The notes below the pieces were generated by a model. That model was not told the DNA's origin. It ran no database searches and saw only the letters and a program-made list of their open reading frames with translations. From NCBI GenBank assembly GCA_009746045.1, contig RPFO01000924.1:43501-107500 (forward strand): a stretch of 64,000 nt of DNA. Direction: 5' to 3'. Shown piece by piece: positions 1-12,271 of this stretch; within the stretch, counting starts at the first letter, position 1, and every line of letters begins with the position of its first letter. The position numbers and the translations under genes are program-made. The DNA is from Mesostigma viride. Taxonomy: Eukaryota > Streptophyta > Mesostigmatophyceae > Mesostigmatales > Mesostigmataceae.

Positions 1-4
1 AGGC

Positions 5-3000
5 ATGGAGACGGAGGAGGGGCATGTGACGGCATACGTGCCTGCTCCAACCCCAGGTGGGGCTGGCGCGACGCACCCATTGCAGGAGGGAGCGCAGGGA
101 CCCTCTGGGCGTGGGGGCCAGGGGGCGGATGCCATGGACATCGACGCTGGGGATACAGGTACCCGTCCGCCGGACAAGGCGGCAGAGGGGCATCACAGGG
201 ATGGCGCTGGTGGGCAGGGTGGTGGTGAGGGAGGAGTCGGTGGTGAGGGAGAGGTTGGTGGGAAGGGTGGCTTGATTTGGACAGGGCTGTCCCTCTCTCC
301 CGGGGCTGCGAGAATGCCCGGTGGGAGCAACTTGGACCCGCTTTCTTATCCTGCCGGCCGGCTAGATGGAGTGAATGCTGCCGCGGAGCGCGGCCGGGCG
401 GGCGAGTTCCTGCGACGCGGGTTTGATCTGCCCCAAGAGGGGCTCTTGTGTGCGGAAGGAGGGGGTGCTGAGTCTGCCCCGGCAGGAGGGGGCTTTGAGT
501 CCGCACAAGGGGGCTCCACAACCAGTGCCGGCCCCTTCGATGCCAGCCTTTCAACTGCCAGCCTTTTAGATGCCAGCCATGTACACGCCAGCCCCTTGAT
601 GCACAGCGAACAGAGTTCCAAGCACTCACCGGCCCGCCACTCAAAGAGTTCGATGACCCCGAGCCAGGTGTGGGGGTCCCTGGGCGAGGGCATCCCGGGG
701 GACCAGGCAGGCCACTGGGACGGCGGCAACATAAGGGCCCCGGGAGACGGGGACGGGGTGGCCCGTGGACAGCCAGCAGGGGACGGGGCGCGGACACTTG
801 AAAGGGGTGATGCGGCTCAGGGGGGCCGCGGGGGGGTGGCGGAAGGTGGGGAATCGGTGACGTTGTCAGTGGGTCGGGAATCCATGACGTTGACAGCGGG
901 GCGGGAATCGGTCACGTTGGGAGCAGAAGAGCTGGGTGGTGCCACGGAGTTGCCCTTTGCAGCTGGCACGTTGCCCTTGATGCCCCCGGGTCCCGCGGCC
1001 GTGATTGGCATCGTGGCTGGCATGGGTAGGGGCGCCCCCATGCTCCAGCGGAGCGGCGCGTGTCATGACCTGCGGGATGCCTGGAAGCTGGTGTCCCCGG
1101 CCACCCATTTCGGCGCAGGGAGGAGCGGGTCTGGAGGCGGCTCTCCCAGCGGGATGGCACGTGAGGAGTGCGAGCGGGTGGGGAGGGATCCTGCTGGCAA
1201 TTGGGGGGGCGAGGGGTATCCCGCTGGCCCAGCCAGGGGGGTTGATCAAGCCGGGGGCAGCACGGCGTCGAGACTCGGCACGGGGGCAGCGAGCGGTGTG
1301 GGGTCTCCTGGTGTCGGGGTTCCCAGGTGGGGGTCCGGCAGGGTGGCGGGCCATGACCCAGGGCGGGACCCAGGGCGGGGGTCTATGGAATCTGTACTGC
1401 AGGCATCGCGGGGCATAAACCCCATTAACGGCAGCCCCTTGAATGGGCAGCCCGCGTTGCTGTGGAGCTCAGCGGACACGGACTCCTTTGGGGGGGCCGC
1501 CCCCCATCGGTCCGTGGGGGTATCTAAGGGGGCCACGGCCACCGCTGAGGTGTCCCTGCCCTTGCTCCCTTTGTCAACGCCAGAAGTTTTGCTGACCCAA
1601 AGCTATGGCACCTCGCTCACCGTTAACCCTTATCTGGCCCCCCAAAGGTCCCTCCACCCAAAACCCTCGCTCACACCCACCATCTCTGTCACGCCCCATC
1701 CATCGCACACCCTCAGCACATCACTGACGCCAAGCACATCGCTCACCCTCATCACATCACTGACGCCAAACACATCCCTCACGGTGGGCACGTCGAGCGC
1801 CCTGGGGGATACCCCCCCCGCGCGGTGGCTATTCCCGCGGCAACGAGCTGGCGCCCCATGCCCAGTTGATGCCGGTGGTGATGAGAGGGAGCAGCTAGAG
1901 TTGGAGCAAGTAGGGTGGGATTGGCAAGGCACCGGGGGCATGGATAGCTATCACCAGCGGCCGGTGCGACTCTCCTCACTAGACCCAGTGGCTCTCCAAG
2001 TGGATGCGAACGTGCCGGGAAGGCAGACAAACCTGCGCGCCCGGAGACAGCCTCTCACAAACATATCCTCGCCAAGGATGGTGGAAGTCTCCAGCGCCAT
2101 TCTTCTCCATTCTTCTAGAACCGCGAGTGGAACGACGGTCGACAAGGCGATGGCCGCGTTGCAAGGCAGCCACGCGGATGAGGGCCTGCACCTGGACCGC
2201 CAGGGAAGCTCCCCCGTGATATCTCCCATCGCGGCGATGACAGGGCGGGGGGCGGGAGCCGGCGCGCTGGGGGGCCCCTGGGGCGGGGTTGCAAGGAACC
2301 CTGCGGCTTTCGCGGGGGCTGGGAATCCCGGCTATGGTGGTGATACAGCGACAAGCCCAGATGATGCCAGGTCTGGAGAGATGAAGTCGGTGATGGGGCA
2401 GGTGGAAAGCCCTGGGTGGGCGCAAGGTCCCCATAGGAGGGTTGTCAGGGGCGGGGGGGATGTGGCCAGGGACGTAAACAGCCCAGCTGGCCAGAGGGCC
2501 GGGGGAGAGGCAGCAGCGCGCGCGGGCGGCGTGGCGAACGAGAGCGCCGAAGGGACGGGAGGTGACGGGAGTTGGTTGCAGGCGGGCGCTGCCGCCAGGG
2601 GGGACCTGGGGGATGGGGGGGTGGGATCAAGGAAGAGAATTCGTGAGGAGACCGGGGACGGGGACGGGCTCTTGTCGGGGGGGCGAAACTCAGAGTTTGG
2701 GGGGGGAAACTCAGATCGTGTCGAGGGGGAGGCAGAGACTCGCTCATGCGCCAAACGTCAGCAAGGCCCTTCCCAGGGGCTTGGGGGGTTGGCCTGTCTG
2801 GTGGACTGTGCACCCTGTGGAGGTGGACAGGGCTTGGGCGAATCGGGTCTGTTGGGAACGGAAGCGGCCGCACCGACGATGGCTGAGGTCGGCCTTGGGG
2901 CGCGTGCTGGTCTGGGGGCTGAGTCAGCCCTCGGTGCAGACCCGTGCCAACTGCATCCTGGGACCGTGAAGATGGAGATGGAAGGAATGGAGGCGGACCG

Positions 3001-6000
3001 AGGGGAGTCATGCAAGGGCCGATTGAAGTCAGACCGAGTGATGATGGATTCCTCAGACACCCGAGCCGATGGGACCCGAGTCCAAAGAGTGACGGAGTGT
3101 GAGGCGGATGTTGGGACGGGTAACCCAGGTGGCCCGGGCTTAAGACATCATTCTAGCGGTCAACAGGGAGCAGCCGGCGATGATGCAGGTCATAGGCAGG
3201 GGGGTTCCGTGGACCTTGCTGCAGGACAACACGGCAATCATGCTGGCATCCGCAGTATCGTCCTGCTGGTGGGGTCCCCTTCTCCCGCGGTGGAGTGCCA
3301 TTTCCTTGACTTGGTCGGCTCGACGATGCTGGAGGAGGGCAAGGTTCCCTGGGGGGCGGACAATGGCCACACGACAGGGCGTGGCGAGGATGCTGGGAGC
3401 ATCGAGTGCCCCTACGGACACGGAACGGGGTGCGCGTATGGGCATGAGACAAGGGGGGCCATTGGGGGGAGGACCGCGGGGGAGAGAGAGGCCGGGGTGC
3501 TGGGGTCTGGTGGTGGCGGTTCAGTCGCCAGGAATGACATTGCTTTGCTGGGGCGTAGTGCGGCCGTTGCTGGGCGGGGGGGTCATTCTCTCGCAGAGGT
3601 TGAGATCAGAGGCATGAATGTGGGTAATGTGTTGAGGCCCAGCCTGGCCAGTGGTGTCGGTGGTCTTGGTTTGATAGGCCAGTTTGTATCCAATGACCCG
3701 GACAAGATGGATATTCAGAGGGAGCTGCCTACCGTGCCCAATGTTGTGGCGGAGGGGCTACCGGTCGCCAGCATCATCCCCAGCCATCGTCCCAAGCGGC
3801 ACTTGCACGCGCGCGCTTGCATGTACGCGTCCCTCGACGATGAGCTCGAGAGGGTGACCCAGCGGTGGCGTCAGGCGGTGCGAACGGATGGCCAGGCCGC
3901 ACGAGAGGAAGGGGGCAGGATAGGGACTGTGTCTGGTCTCCCGAGGGGGGAATGTGCCAGTTCGTGCGCTGATGAGGGCCGCTCTGTGCCGAGTACCGTG
4001 GCTGATGCGGTTCATAATTCTGGCGGCAGCAACCCTCGTGAGAGCGGAGACCCTCCTGGGGATGAAGACCGGCACCCTCATGGGAGCGAAGTCAACCAAG
4101 GCTGTAGCATGGACATGGGAATGGCCCAGCATGTGGGCAATGGTTGTGCTGGCAACGCATCGGACCACCTGCCCCTCGCCGTGCTACTGGACTGGAACCT
4201 GCCGCTGACGCCAGAATCAGGCGCCAAGCACCACACCAGCCACGCGATGGCGCTGGCGGTCAGCGGGTCGACTCAGCCCGCGGGCGCGCTCGCCAGCCCG
4301 CACGATTTCGGGACTGGGCCCCACGACAACGGCGCCTTGTCCAGCAACCTGCGGGAGGGGGCCAGGAGGGGCAGTGGGACTGGGGGAGGGGGAGGAAAAC
4401 GGGCCCGTGCTAACCCAGGGACCCGCATTGGGGGCGGGTCAGGCAGCGGGGGAGAGCGGGAATGGCGTGGCTCCCCCTCACATCAGCACACGCCAGGGTC
4501 CGGGACGCACGACTGGTCAAGGCACCCTGGCAACGGGAGCTCCACGGCCGACCTGGGGGGTCCCAGGGAGGAGCCGGGCGCGGCCAGTGTGCGGCGGGCG
4601 CTCCTCTCGCTGGCGTCCTGGGTGGTATCCCTGGGCATGCCTCCGTCTGCCGCGGTGGCTGGGCACGAGGGGGGCGGGGATGGGGAGAACGATGACGATG
4701 ATGATGATGACCTCACAAGGGGGGCGCTTGATGGGACAGGCATGGGTAATGATGGCAATCACAGGATGGCAATGGGTAGTGATGGCAATGAGCACCGTGA
4801 CCGGGGGGTAGGGATGGCGATGGGCCAGAGAGAGATGGTGGGGGCAGTCGCAGGAGTAGGTGACGCAGATGCCCGCGATGGCTCCTCGCAAGGCATTACC
4901 AATGCGCAAGCAGCCCAGCGTCCTGCCCCGGGATCACGTGAGCCGACATCCAACGTTGATGCTGACATGGAGCCTCAGGAGGGGCCTCCCAGCCAAAGGG
5001 GGCCGGCCATGAATGCCGAGCTTGCTGGTATTGGACCCCCAGGGGACGAGGTGATGGTGGTGGCGGAGGCAGAGGAGGTGTGTTGCCCGGCTGGGCCTTC
5101 TTCTGGGCCTTCTTCTGGGCCTTCTTCTGTGCCTTCTTCTGGGCCTTCTTCTGGCCCCCTGGGGCGTATGCCGCGGGATCCGTCTTCGCTGCTGCTCCCG
5201 CCCCCGTTGCAGGCGCAGATGGCAGGGGATATTGCTGGTGTGACGGTGGGCCTGGCGAGGGGCGCGGATGCGTCAGCCACGTTCGGACTTGCCAGATGCC
5301 AGCAGCCAGGCGACGGCCACCCGAGCGATCACCGTCGTGGGGATGGCAGCGGGTGTGACGAGCGCGAGGATCATCAAGGGACCATCATGACGGGATGGGA
5401 TGAGCATCAGAGGAGCAAGAACCAGCTCGAGGGTAAAAGTAAGCGTAGCAACCCTACAACCGCCGCCAACAACAGCAGTAACAGCAGTGGCGGCAGCCAG
5501 GGCGGCTGCCGCGGGTTCCACATCCACGTCGTCATAATGCTGCCCATCACCGCCAAGTCATCCCTGGACAACCTCCTCTCCTCGCTCGTGCTCCCCCCCC
5601 ACCTCATCGTCGTCCCGATGCTCAAGCCCGTCCGGCCATGCGTGTTGTGGTCACAACTCATCCTGGCAAAGGCAATGGACGCCAGGCCCGCGAGGAGGGG
5701 TGGGGGCAGCCATCCCCAAGGAGGGCTTGCCAACTCCACTGGCAGCGACGGCGACGGCGGCCATGGCGCAGGCGGAGGAAATGGGGGAGGAGGCCCAGGG
5801 ACCCAGAGACAGGGCGGCTCCCCGCCGGTGTTCGCCCCTCCGCCGTTTGGGCCAAACAAGCGGCTCTCGGCGCTGGGGCTGGCGTCCGGGCACGGGGCAC
5901 CGATGGACGTGGTGGGCACGGGGATGGCTGCGTCTGATGCGTTGGCACTTCGTGGCTTGAGTGGGTTCGTCCCTGCGGGTGGGGCGGGGGCAGGGGTAGG

Positions 6001-9000
6001 GGTCCCATCGTCGATGCCATGGGTGCCGCTGCCCACGGCGGTGCTCATCGTGGATGACGTCCGTGCAAACCAGATGGTGGCATGCTGTCTCCTGTCACGG
6101 CTATTCGCGGAGCAATGTTTCGCGGACAACGGGCTGGAAGGGTTTCAGGTGTACGCGGCGGATCCTTCCCGGTTTGGAATGGTACGCTGTTGAGATGGGG
6201 TGGGATGATTGGGCATTGTGCGTGCGTGGTGGCGGTAGAAATGTTTGCTTTGGCTTGGTATTTGCGCGGAGGGTGGGGAGGGTTCGGCACGGTGCGTCCT
6301 TGTGGGATGAATGTCTGTGTTGTTGATGCTTTGCAGTTGTCGGTTCTTACAGGGAAGGGGGGGGGGGGGCGATTTAGCATGGTGCGCCGACGTGATAGGG
6401 GGGGGGAATAGAAAGCGCGCACAGTCGGCATGGTGCGTTGTGGTGGGCCATTTACTAAGAATGTATGTAACTGCAATGATTCCGTGAAATACGACATGCT
6501 TTGTCTGTAGTTGCAGTTTCTTGGTGTTGACGGGTTGGGCCGGTTTGGCATGGTGAATCTCGCATGCCGCGGTAATGCTGTTGAGCGTGCGGTGTCGGGG
6601 CGTGGGGGACGTAGCAGGTGAAAGCAAGTCACTTTAGTATTATAAGGATGATGGTTTAAGCAGGGCTGAGAAAGGCAAGTCATGGTTTGTGCCGCCAGCA
6701 GCATCTGTGATGGTGAGCACGTCCCTGGTGGGCATGCCCCTGGAACGGTTAGGGTGAATCGTGTTTGTTTGTTGCCGCAGTCGTTTGATATACTCTTCCT
6801 GGTACGCCGACTGACGACTCAGGGTATGTTGCAGGGTATGGCGCCACCTGGTATGGCATACTCCTCTAGGTGAGAAATAACCTACTACACCATGGGCTAG
6901 CAAGCCCATCACATGATGTTTCTGGTGAGAAGGCAACCCCTGTCTCTGGCCAGCCCTCACATACGCTGAGCTGCTGCCTTCTGGCTACCCCATTTGCTGC
7001 ACTGTATGCTGGCATCTGTGTGCTGGCATGTGGGTGCTGGCATCCGCAGGTCTTCATGGACGTGCTGATGCCCGTGATGGACGGCAAGGAGTCCTCCAGG
7101 TACCGTTTAGAGAGAGGCACAGTATACATATAGAATGGCGCAGTAGAGGGTCAGAGTACAGGAGTAAAAGTTGAATGCTACATTGGTAGAGACGTACTGT
7201 CCAAAGGGACGCAGTAGAGAGGTACCATGTAGAGGGGCACTCCTCCTCCTCCTCCTCCTCCTCCTCCTCCTCCTCCTCCTCCTCCTCCTCCTCCTCCTCC
7301 TCCTCCTCCTCCTCCTCCTCCTCCTCCTCCTCCTCCTCCTCCTCCTCCTCCTCCTCCTCCTCCTCCTCCTCCTCCTCCTCCTCCTCCTCCTCCTCCTCCT
7401 CCTCCTCCTCCTCCTCCTCCTCCTCCTCCTCCTCCTCCTCCTCCTCCTCCTCCTCTTCCTCTCTTCTTTCTCTTCTTTCTCTTCTTTTTGCCTGCCTTCT
7501 TTGCTTGTAGCATACCAAAGGCTTTGTAGCCACCTGCTTTTGCACTCACACCCGTGCGCTCAGGGATCCGCTCCTGCTCTTGAGCCTTGCCTTTTACTTC
7601 CTGCTCTTGAGCCTTGCCTTTTACTTCCTGCTCTGCTTACCTTCTCTTCATGTCCGCATCTGGATGCCTTTGCTATTATCTACCAGTCCATGGCATAAAT
7701 ACATGCCGCAGCTGCATGCTCCATACCCCATGCTGGCTCTTTGCCCCTTCAAGTCCTTTCTACAGCCACTTGATTTCGTGTACCCTCCGTCCTTACTACC
7801 GTAGTGGTCAAAATCACTTTGCGTCTAATTACTTTGCGACCCCAAAACTGGGTGGAATTTATAGTTTGCGACCAAAAATGCAGGCAAAGTTTTAGGTTTG
7901 CGAGCCCATCGGCTTGTTAGTGGTCAGTGGCTTGGCTTGGGTCTCACCAACTTCATATCCCTTTGCCCCCTCTCCACTCATGTAACCCAAGTACCGGCCA
8001 CCTGAGTGATTTGATTGATCAATTGGGTAGCACTGCTGTACCAATAATAGCGGTTCAGTGTCTCGCTGCCGGGTACTAACGCGATACCATCATTAGTGAG
8101 GAGCCACGGAGCATTAATTAGCCCTTAGGATAATGGTGTCGGATACCTGGCTTGACTGCCTGCTGGCCTGCCTGACGCCCCGCGGCTCTTCTGCCATCGA
8201 CGCCCCGCTCTTCTGCCAAGACACCGTGCATTCTGCACAAGCCTTTGGCTTTCGCAGTGACAGTAACAAAAGGCGCGAAAAATTGTGGCGCGAAAGGCCG
8301 TTCGCTGGGCTTGGGGCTGTGCGGCGCGGCGCAGGCGCGGCGCGGTAACATTTGAACTTTGCGACCCAAAATCAAGCCCATTAATAGCAGTTTGCGAGGT
8401 CAATTCGCAAACAATTAGACGCAAAGTGATTTTGACCACTACGGTATAGTACCAGCAATCTATGTTTCTTAATCTTGGGTCCCTTTCCTCATGTGTGCGC
8501 CATGCAGCCGCAGCCGTTGAACTTGCACATGATCTTGCTTCATCCCTTCTCCCATCGCACCCGGCCATGTGTGCACATCACGCCCATGTGTGCACGGATG
8601 CAGGCGCATCCGTGCGTTGGAGCGTGAGCGGCAGCTCCCCCGCGTCCCCATCATCATGGCGACCGCGCACGCGGTCCAAGCCGAGATCGACAGCCTCGCG
8701 CGCTGCGACGTCGACGCCGTCCTCAAGAAGCCCTTCTCCTACAGCGACCTGGTCACTCTAGTGGACCGATGCGTGCTGAAGTCCCCCGCGCTGACCACCC
8801 CGGCGACCGCCTCCACCTCCCTGGGGCTACCCCCAGGGACAGCCTCCACCCCACGTGGCTCAGGGAGGCCCTGGGCACAAGGCCCCGAGCCATCTCACCG
8901 GAGCAACTTTGTCATCGTCCAGCCACGGGGGGCGACGACCCCCGGGAGTGCAGTCCCTGCGGGGGGGGGCTTTCCCCCCCGGTCCCGGTCGCTGGGCAGC

Positions 9001-9279
9001 GTCATGGTGGCCACTGCCGCACGCAACAACTCGCAGGATAGCCTTCTTGGGGATGCGTCGTTCCGCGGCGGTGGCAGCCTAAGTCGGAGTGGCAGCGAAT
9101 ATTTCGGGAGCAGCCGGGAAGGCGGCGGCGCAGGCACCCCCAGTAGCATGAGCGGCAGCGGGTCGTCTGTCAAGTCGCTCTCCACCAATAGCGTTCTGAA
9201 AGGGGCAGGAGGGGGGATACCGGCCGGTACGGTGGGTCATCAAGTTTCGTTTAAGTGGCCAGCCGGAGCGGCTGCTTAG
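5..9279 (+). CDS. Hybrid histidine kinase-like protein, C-terminal part (pseudo-receiver plus receiver domain)
   Basis: Three exons fit: up to 6181, 7050-7099 and 8604-9279, with introns 6182-7049 (phase 0) and 7100-8603 (phase 2), both GT-AG. Joined, they give a canonical receiver: VLIVDD (about residue 2012), then FMDVLMPVMDG with the phospho-acceptor Asp in the 50-bp second exon, then IIMATAH and VLKKPFS in the third. All key residues (DD, D, T/A, K) are present. Before it lie about 2000 residues of Gly/Ala/Ser-rich sequence, including an Asp run (near 4690-4710) and GPSS repeats (5095-5155). Core-like pieces of a diverged receiver are scattered through this: SIVLLVG (near 3250), AVLLDWNLP (near 4180), HVVIMLP (near 5525) and VVPMLKPVRP (near 5610). 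Pseudo-receiver followed by receiver is the usual C-terminal layout of plant and algal hybrid sensor kinases, so kinase exons probably lie upstream; the ATG at position 5 need not be the start. Phosphorelay signalling is inferred. No HisKA/HATPase domain is visible here. Confidence 0.75.
7240..7455. repeat. (CTC)n trinucleotide microsatellite in intron 2 of the receiver gene
   Basis: About 72 uninterrupted CTC triplets, followed by a pyrimidine-rich CTTCTTT stretch to about 7495. Long Glu or Leu frames over it are artefacts of the repeat. Confidence 0.97.
7571..7630. repeat. Short tandem duplication in intron 2
   Basis: A unit of about 28 bp containing CTGCTCTTGAGCCTTGCC is present twice in direct orientation, followed by the start of a third copy. 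Confidence 0.8.
7799..8444. mobile_element. Non-autonomous TIR element (MITE), TA target duplication
   Basis: A 646-bp element inside intron 2 of the receiver gene. Perfect 32-bp terminal inverted repeats lie at 7799-7830 (beginning CCGTAGTGGTC) and 8413-8444. TA flanks both ends, as expected for a Tc1/mariner-type target duplication. Internally it repeats TTTGCGA motifs in both orientations near the ends. No transposase frame is present. A shorter relative lies at 28720-28970 with a closely similar right end (TTTGCGAG...AGTTTGCGAGGTC). Confidence 0.88.
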
Positions 9280-10022
9280 GTTTTAGCGGACAAGTGTTCG
9301 AAGCGCGTCATTGGTGAATTACTTGGGAACTTGGGTTTCCCCGCGAAACTCCAACCGCACGTTCAGATTTCCAAATCTCAAGTAAAGTTCGGCGCAACTT
9401 TCTGAACGGGGGCAGTTGACGAGCAGCATTCCTCCGGACGAATGAATTGCGTTCCATACTTGCGCAAAATTTTGAAAGGTAGCTTGCGTGCAGCCCTACT
9501 AAAATTTGCGCGGACGTTCAGATTTCCAAATCTCGGGTAAATTTCGGCGGAACTTTCTGAACGGGGGTAGTTGGCGGGCAGCGTTCCTCCAGACGAATGA
9601 AATGCGTTCCATACTAGCGCAAAATTTTGAAAGGTAGCTTGCGTGCAGCCCTACTAAAATTTGCGCGAAGTGTGGGACTGAAAATTCGTAACGGAAACTT
9701 TTTGGTAGTTGCCGTCAAGTCTTTTGTGCAAACGTGTGGGAGTGAAAATTCGTAACGGAAAATTTTTGGTAGTTGCCGTCACTTCATTTTGCGCGAGTGT
9801 TGGGCTGAAAATTCGTAACGGAAACTTTTTGGTAGTTGGCGTCACTTCCTTTGGTTCGACTGAAAATTCGCTGAAATTCGCTGAATTCGTACCGTAGCCT
9901 AATTTTTAGTACCTCGAAGTGACGGGGCACCTAAAAATTTGCCCACAAGTACACTTGGCAGCGCGCTCACTGGGAAAAATTGTACAGCCGCTCCGGCGGG
10001 CCACTTGAACGAATTGTAATGT
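9280..10022. repeat. Intergenic spacer with two tandem-repeat blocks
   Basis: The spacer between the two receiver genes is mostly tandem repeats. A unit of about 155 bp starting GTTCAGATTTCCAAATCTC occurs at 9361-9515 and again at 9516-9668. A 64-bp unit with core TGAAAATTCGTAACGGAAA follows, three times from about 9672, 9736 and 9799, then a decayed fragment to about 9890. No gene is seen. A TGTAA, the usual chlorophyte poly(A) signal, is at 10015, but that is 740 bp past the stop at 9279 and so of doubtful meaning. Confidence 0.85.
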
Positions 10023-12271
10023 GTGGGCATGTCCCTGGCTGGCCCAGGAGCTATTTTTTGGAGCAATATCAGGGCACGCCAGGAGGCTCTGTTAGCGCTG
10101 CCGGAGGGCGACGATGGCGGTGGTGGTGCTGAGTGTGAGGGTGGTGATCTGTTTAGGGCTTGGCCGGGGGGCGAGAGCAGTCATTGGGAGGCTCTCCTAC
10201 AAGACACCAGGGTCGACAACGGGGTACGTGCCTGCGTTGCCAAGAAACATGACAATGGCGATGACGACGACGACGATCCTTTAGTGGGCAAGAACGGGGT
10301 CGTGTGGGGGAAGGACACGCACTCTGTGAGCCCTGACAACGCTCATGCGAGCCTTGCCGCTCCTTCGAGGGCGGCCGCGTCAGGGCAAGCCGGCCCGGGC
10401 ATGGGCGGTGGATTGGAGATCATCGACCTCGGCGCCTCACCGTCGACGTTGAGGGCGCGTGTGTCCTTGAGCAACCTTTGTGCTGCGGCTGGGCCGCAGG
10501 GACGTGGCGCTACGCCCATGGGCACTTCTGGCACCTCTGCTGTGGGATTCATCGGCGTTCGGCCACCGGGGTCCATTCCATCTCAGATCCGCCCGATGAT
10601 GTCATCCTCTGGTGGCCAAGGCAGGGCCCTGCCCTCGGCCGGTGCCCCCATCGTGCAGCAGCAGCAGGGGCAGCAGGCTCTGGGGCAGCAGCGGCTGCAC
10701 GCATACAGCGGCCTCATGCAGGGGCAGCAGCAAGGTCTGCTGCAGCAGGGACAGCTACGGGGCCTGCCGCGGGGAGGGCAGAAACTCGACCTCAACGTGT
10801 TGGTCGTGGACGACAGCCCCGTCAACCGCAAGGTGCTGGGCATGCTTCTTGCCAAGGTGTTCGCTCGTGTGAGCTATGCAGAGGACGGCCTGCAGGCGCT
10901 GACCGCCGTCACAGCCGCAATGGCCTCAGGACAAGCCAGCACAAGTCAGCCTCACGGCGCCCTGATCGAGGCTTCTTCGCACGGGAATACAGTTTCCGTG
11001 GGGATCTCCGGGGGAGGGGACGTGGGGGGGGGAGAGGAGCTGTTGCAGGGGCATCGGGGCCGGATGCGGCGGCAGCACGTCTAACGGCAGGAGGCCAAGC
11101 CACGACGTCGGGTTCTCAAAAGTCGGGTTATTGCGGCCAACTGTCCGTTGTCTTCATGGACGTGTGCATGCCGGTCATGGATGGCCGAGCGGCAACAAGG
11201 TGAGCACACCTTGGGTGGGTGGGTGGACGGGCGGGTGGGCAGGCGGGCGGGCGGGCAAACGGGCAAACGGGCGGGCGGGCGGGCGGGCGGGCGGGCGGGC
11301 GGGCGGGCGGGCAGGCGGGCGGGCGGGCGGCCGGGCGTGTGTGTGTGCATAGTATGTGTGAGTGTGTGGTATAACTTCTTGTGGTATCTATTTCTTGTAC
11401 ATTCCTCTTTTGTTGAAAATTTTTTCTTCATTCATGGAATTCTTTATGGATGGGTTCCTGAAAATCGTTTTGGGGGGGGAAGAATCCATCATTTGTGCAT
11501 GGCATGTTTTATTCACGGATTCGTTCACATGAGCAGCCATGAGGGGTGTGAAAGGGATGTCGGGCGGTCGGTCATCTTTGCACATCTTGCTTGCCTCTTT
11601 CTTCCTGCTTGAGCACGTCATGCGGGGGATGACGCATGAAGCAGCTTGCATTCGCGTTTGGTATATAAGATACGTTAGTATTGGAGGGCATGGCTTCCTT
11701 GTACTACAAAAATCCAGTTGTTGCGTGGTAACAACTGTATGGTCATTGAGTGATTTGGGGCACATGGACGTGTCTTTCATCAGCCATGACATAAATATAG
11801 GCACGTGAATGATTTGCGACTTGTTTCCATCGAACCGCGTCCACATTGGCAGATGCATCCACGTAGGACATGGCAGCCCTCCGTACCTTGAGCCCTCCTA
11901 ACCTTGAGCTCTCCTTATCCTTGGTACACTGAAGGAATCGCTTGTTACTACAAAGATCTTACTGATATGATGGTGGTGGCGTGACGTACACCGGTACCCC
12001 CACACACATGACCGTCCCACACAGGAGCATACGCCAGCACGAGTACGACACCAAGGGCACGTGCGTCGCGGGCCCCGTGTACATCATTGCCGTCACGGGA
12101 CTTGACACGGGGAGTGAGGGTGGTGCATTGCTCGGCTACGGCTTTGATGACGTCGTCGCAAAGCCCCTGAGTGTGGCCAGGCTCCAGCAGGCGCTCACAA
12201 AGCCAGCGCTGCTGGCCCGGGTGCCAGCATTGCGGGATGCAGACATCGGCTCGCTGCTGCGCGCGGTCTGA
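10023..12271 (+). CDS. Response-regulator receiver protein (second, adjacent gene)
   Basis: An N-terminal low-complexity region of about 250 residues (Asp and Gln runs) leads into a receiver domain: VLVVDDSPVNRKVLG (near 10800) and YAEDGLQAL in the first exon, VVFMDVCMPVMDG with the phospho-acceptor Asp in exon 11091-11199, and YIIAVTG plus DDVVAKPLS in exon 12025-12271, ending at TGA. The second intron (11200-12024) is GT-AG, phase 2, cutting the Arg codon just after the DG motif, exactly where the upstream receiver gene is cut. The first intron is less certain; 10945-11090 (146 bp) restores the frame and has CTAAC near the acceptor. First in-frame ATG is 10029 (10023 is GTG), and the true 5' end may be an upstream exon. 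All receiver key residues (DD, D, T, K) are kept. No output domain is visible, so it may also be the tail of a larger kinase. Confidence 0.72.
11214..11336. repeat. GGGC/GGCG tetranucleotide-type repeat in the second intron
   Basis: Degenerate (GGGC)n with GGGCAAAC interruptions just after the splice donor. A shorter run lies at about 12335-12358, after the stop codon. Confidence 0.9.

Noticed and set aside
346-6129. Many minus-strand frames opposite the receiver gene
   Set aside because: Antisense shadows of a GC-rich coding region; none has a recognisable domain.
7054-7698. Long Glu-, Gly- and Leu-rich open frames on both strands
   Set aside because: They are the (CTC)n microsatellite read in its frames; no start, domain or conserved flank.
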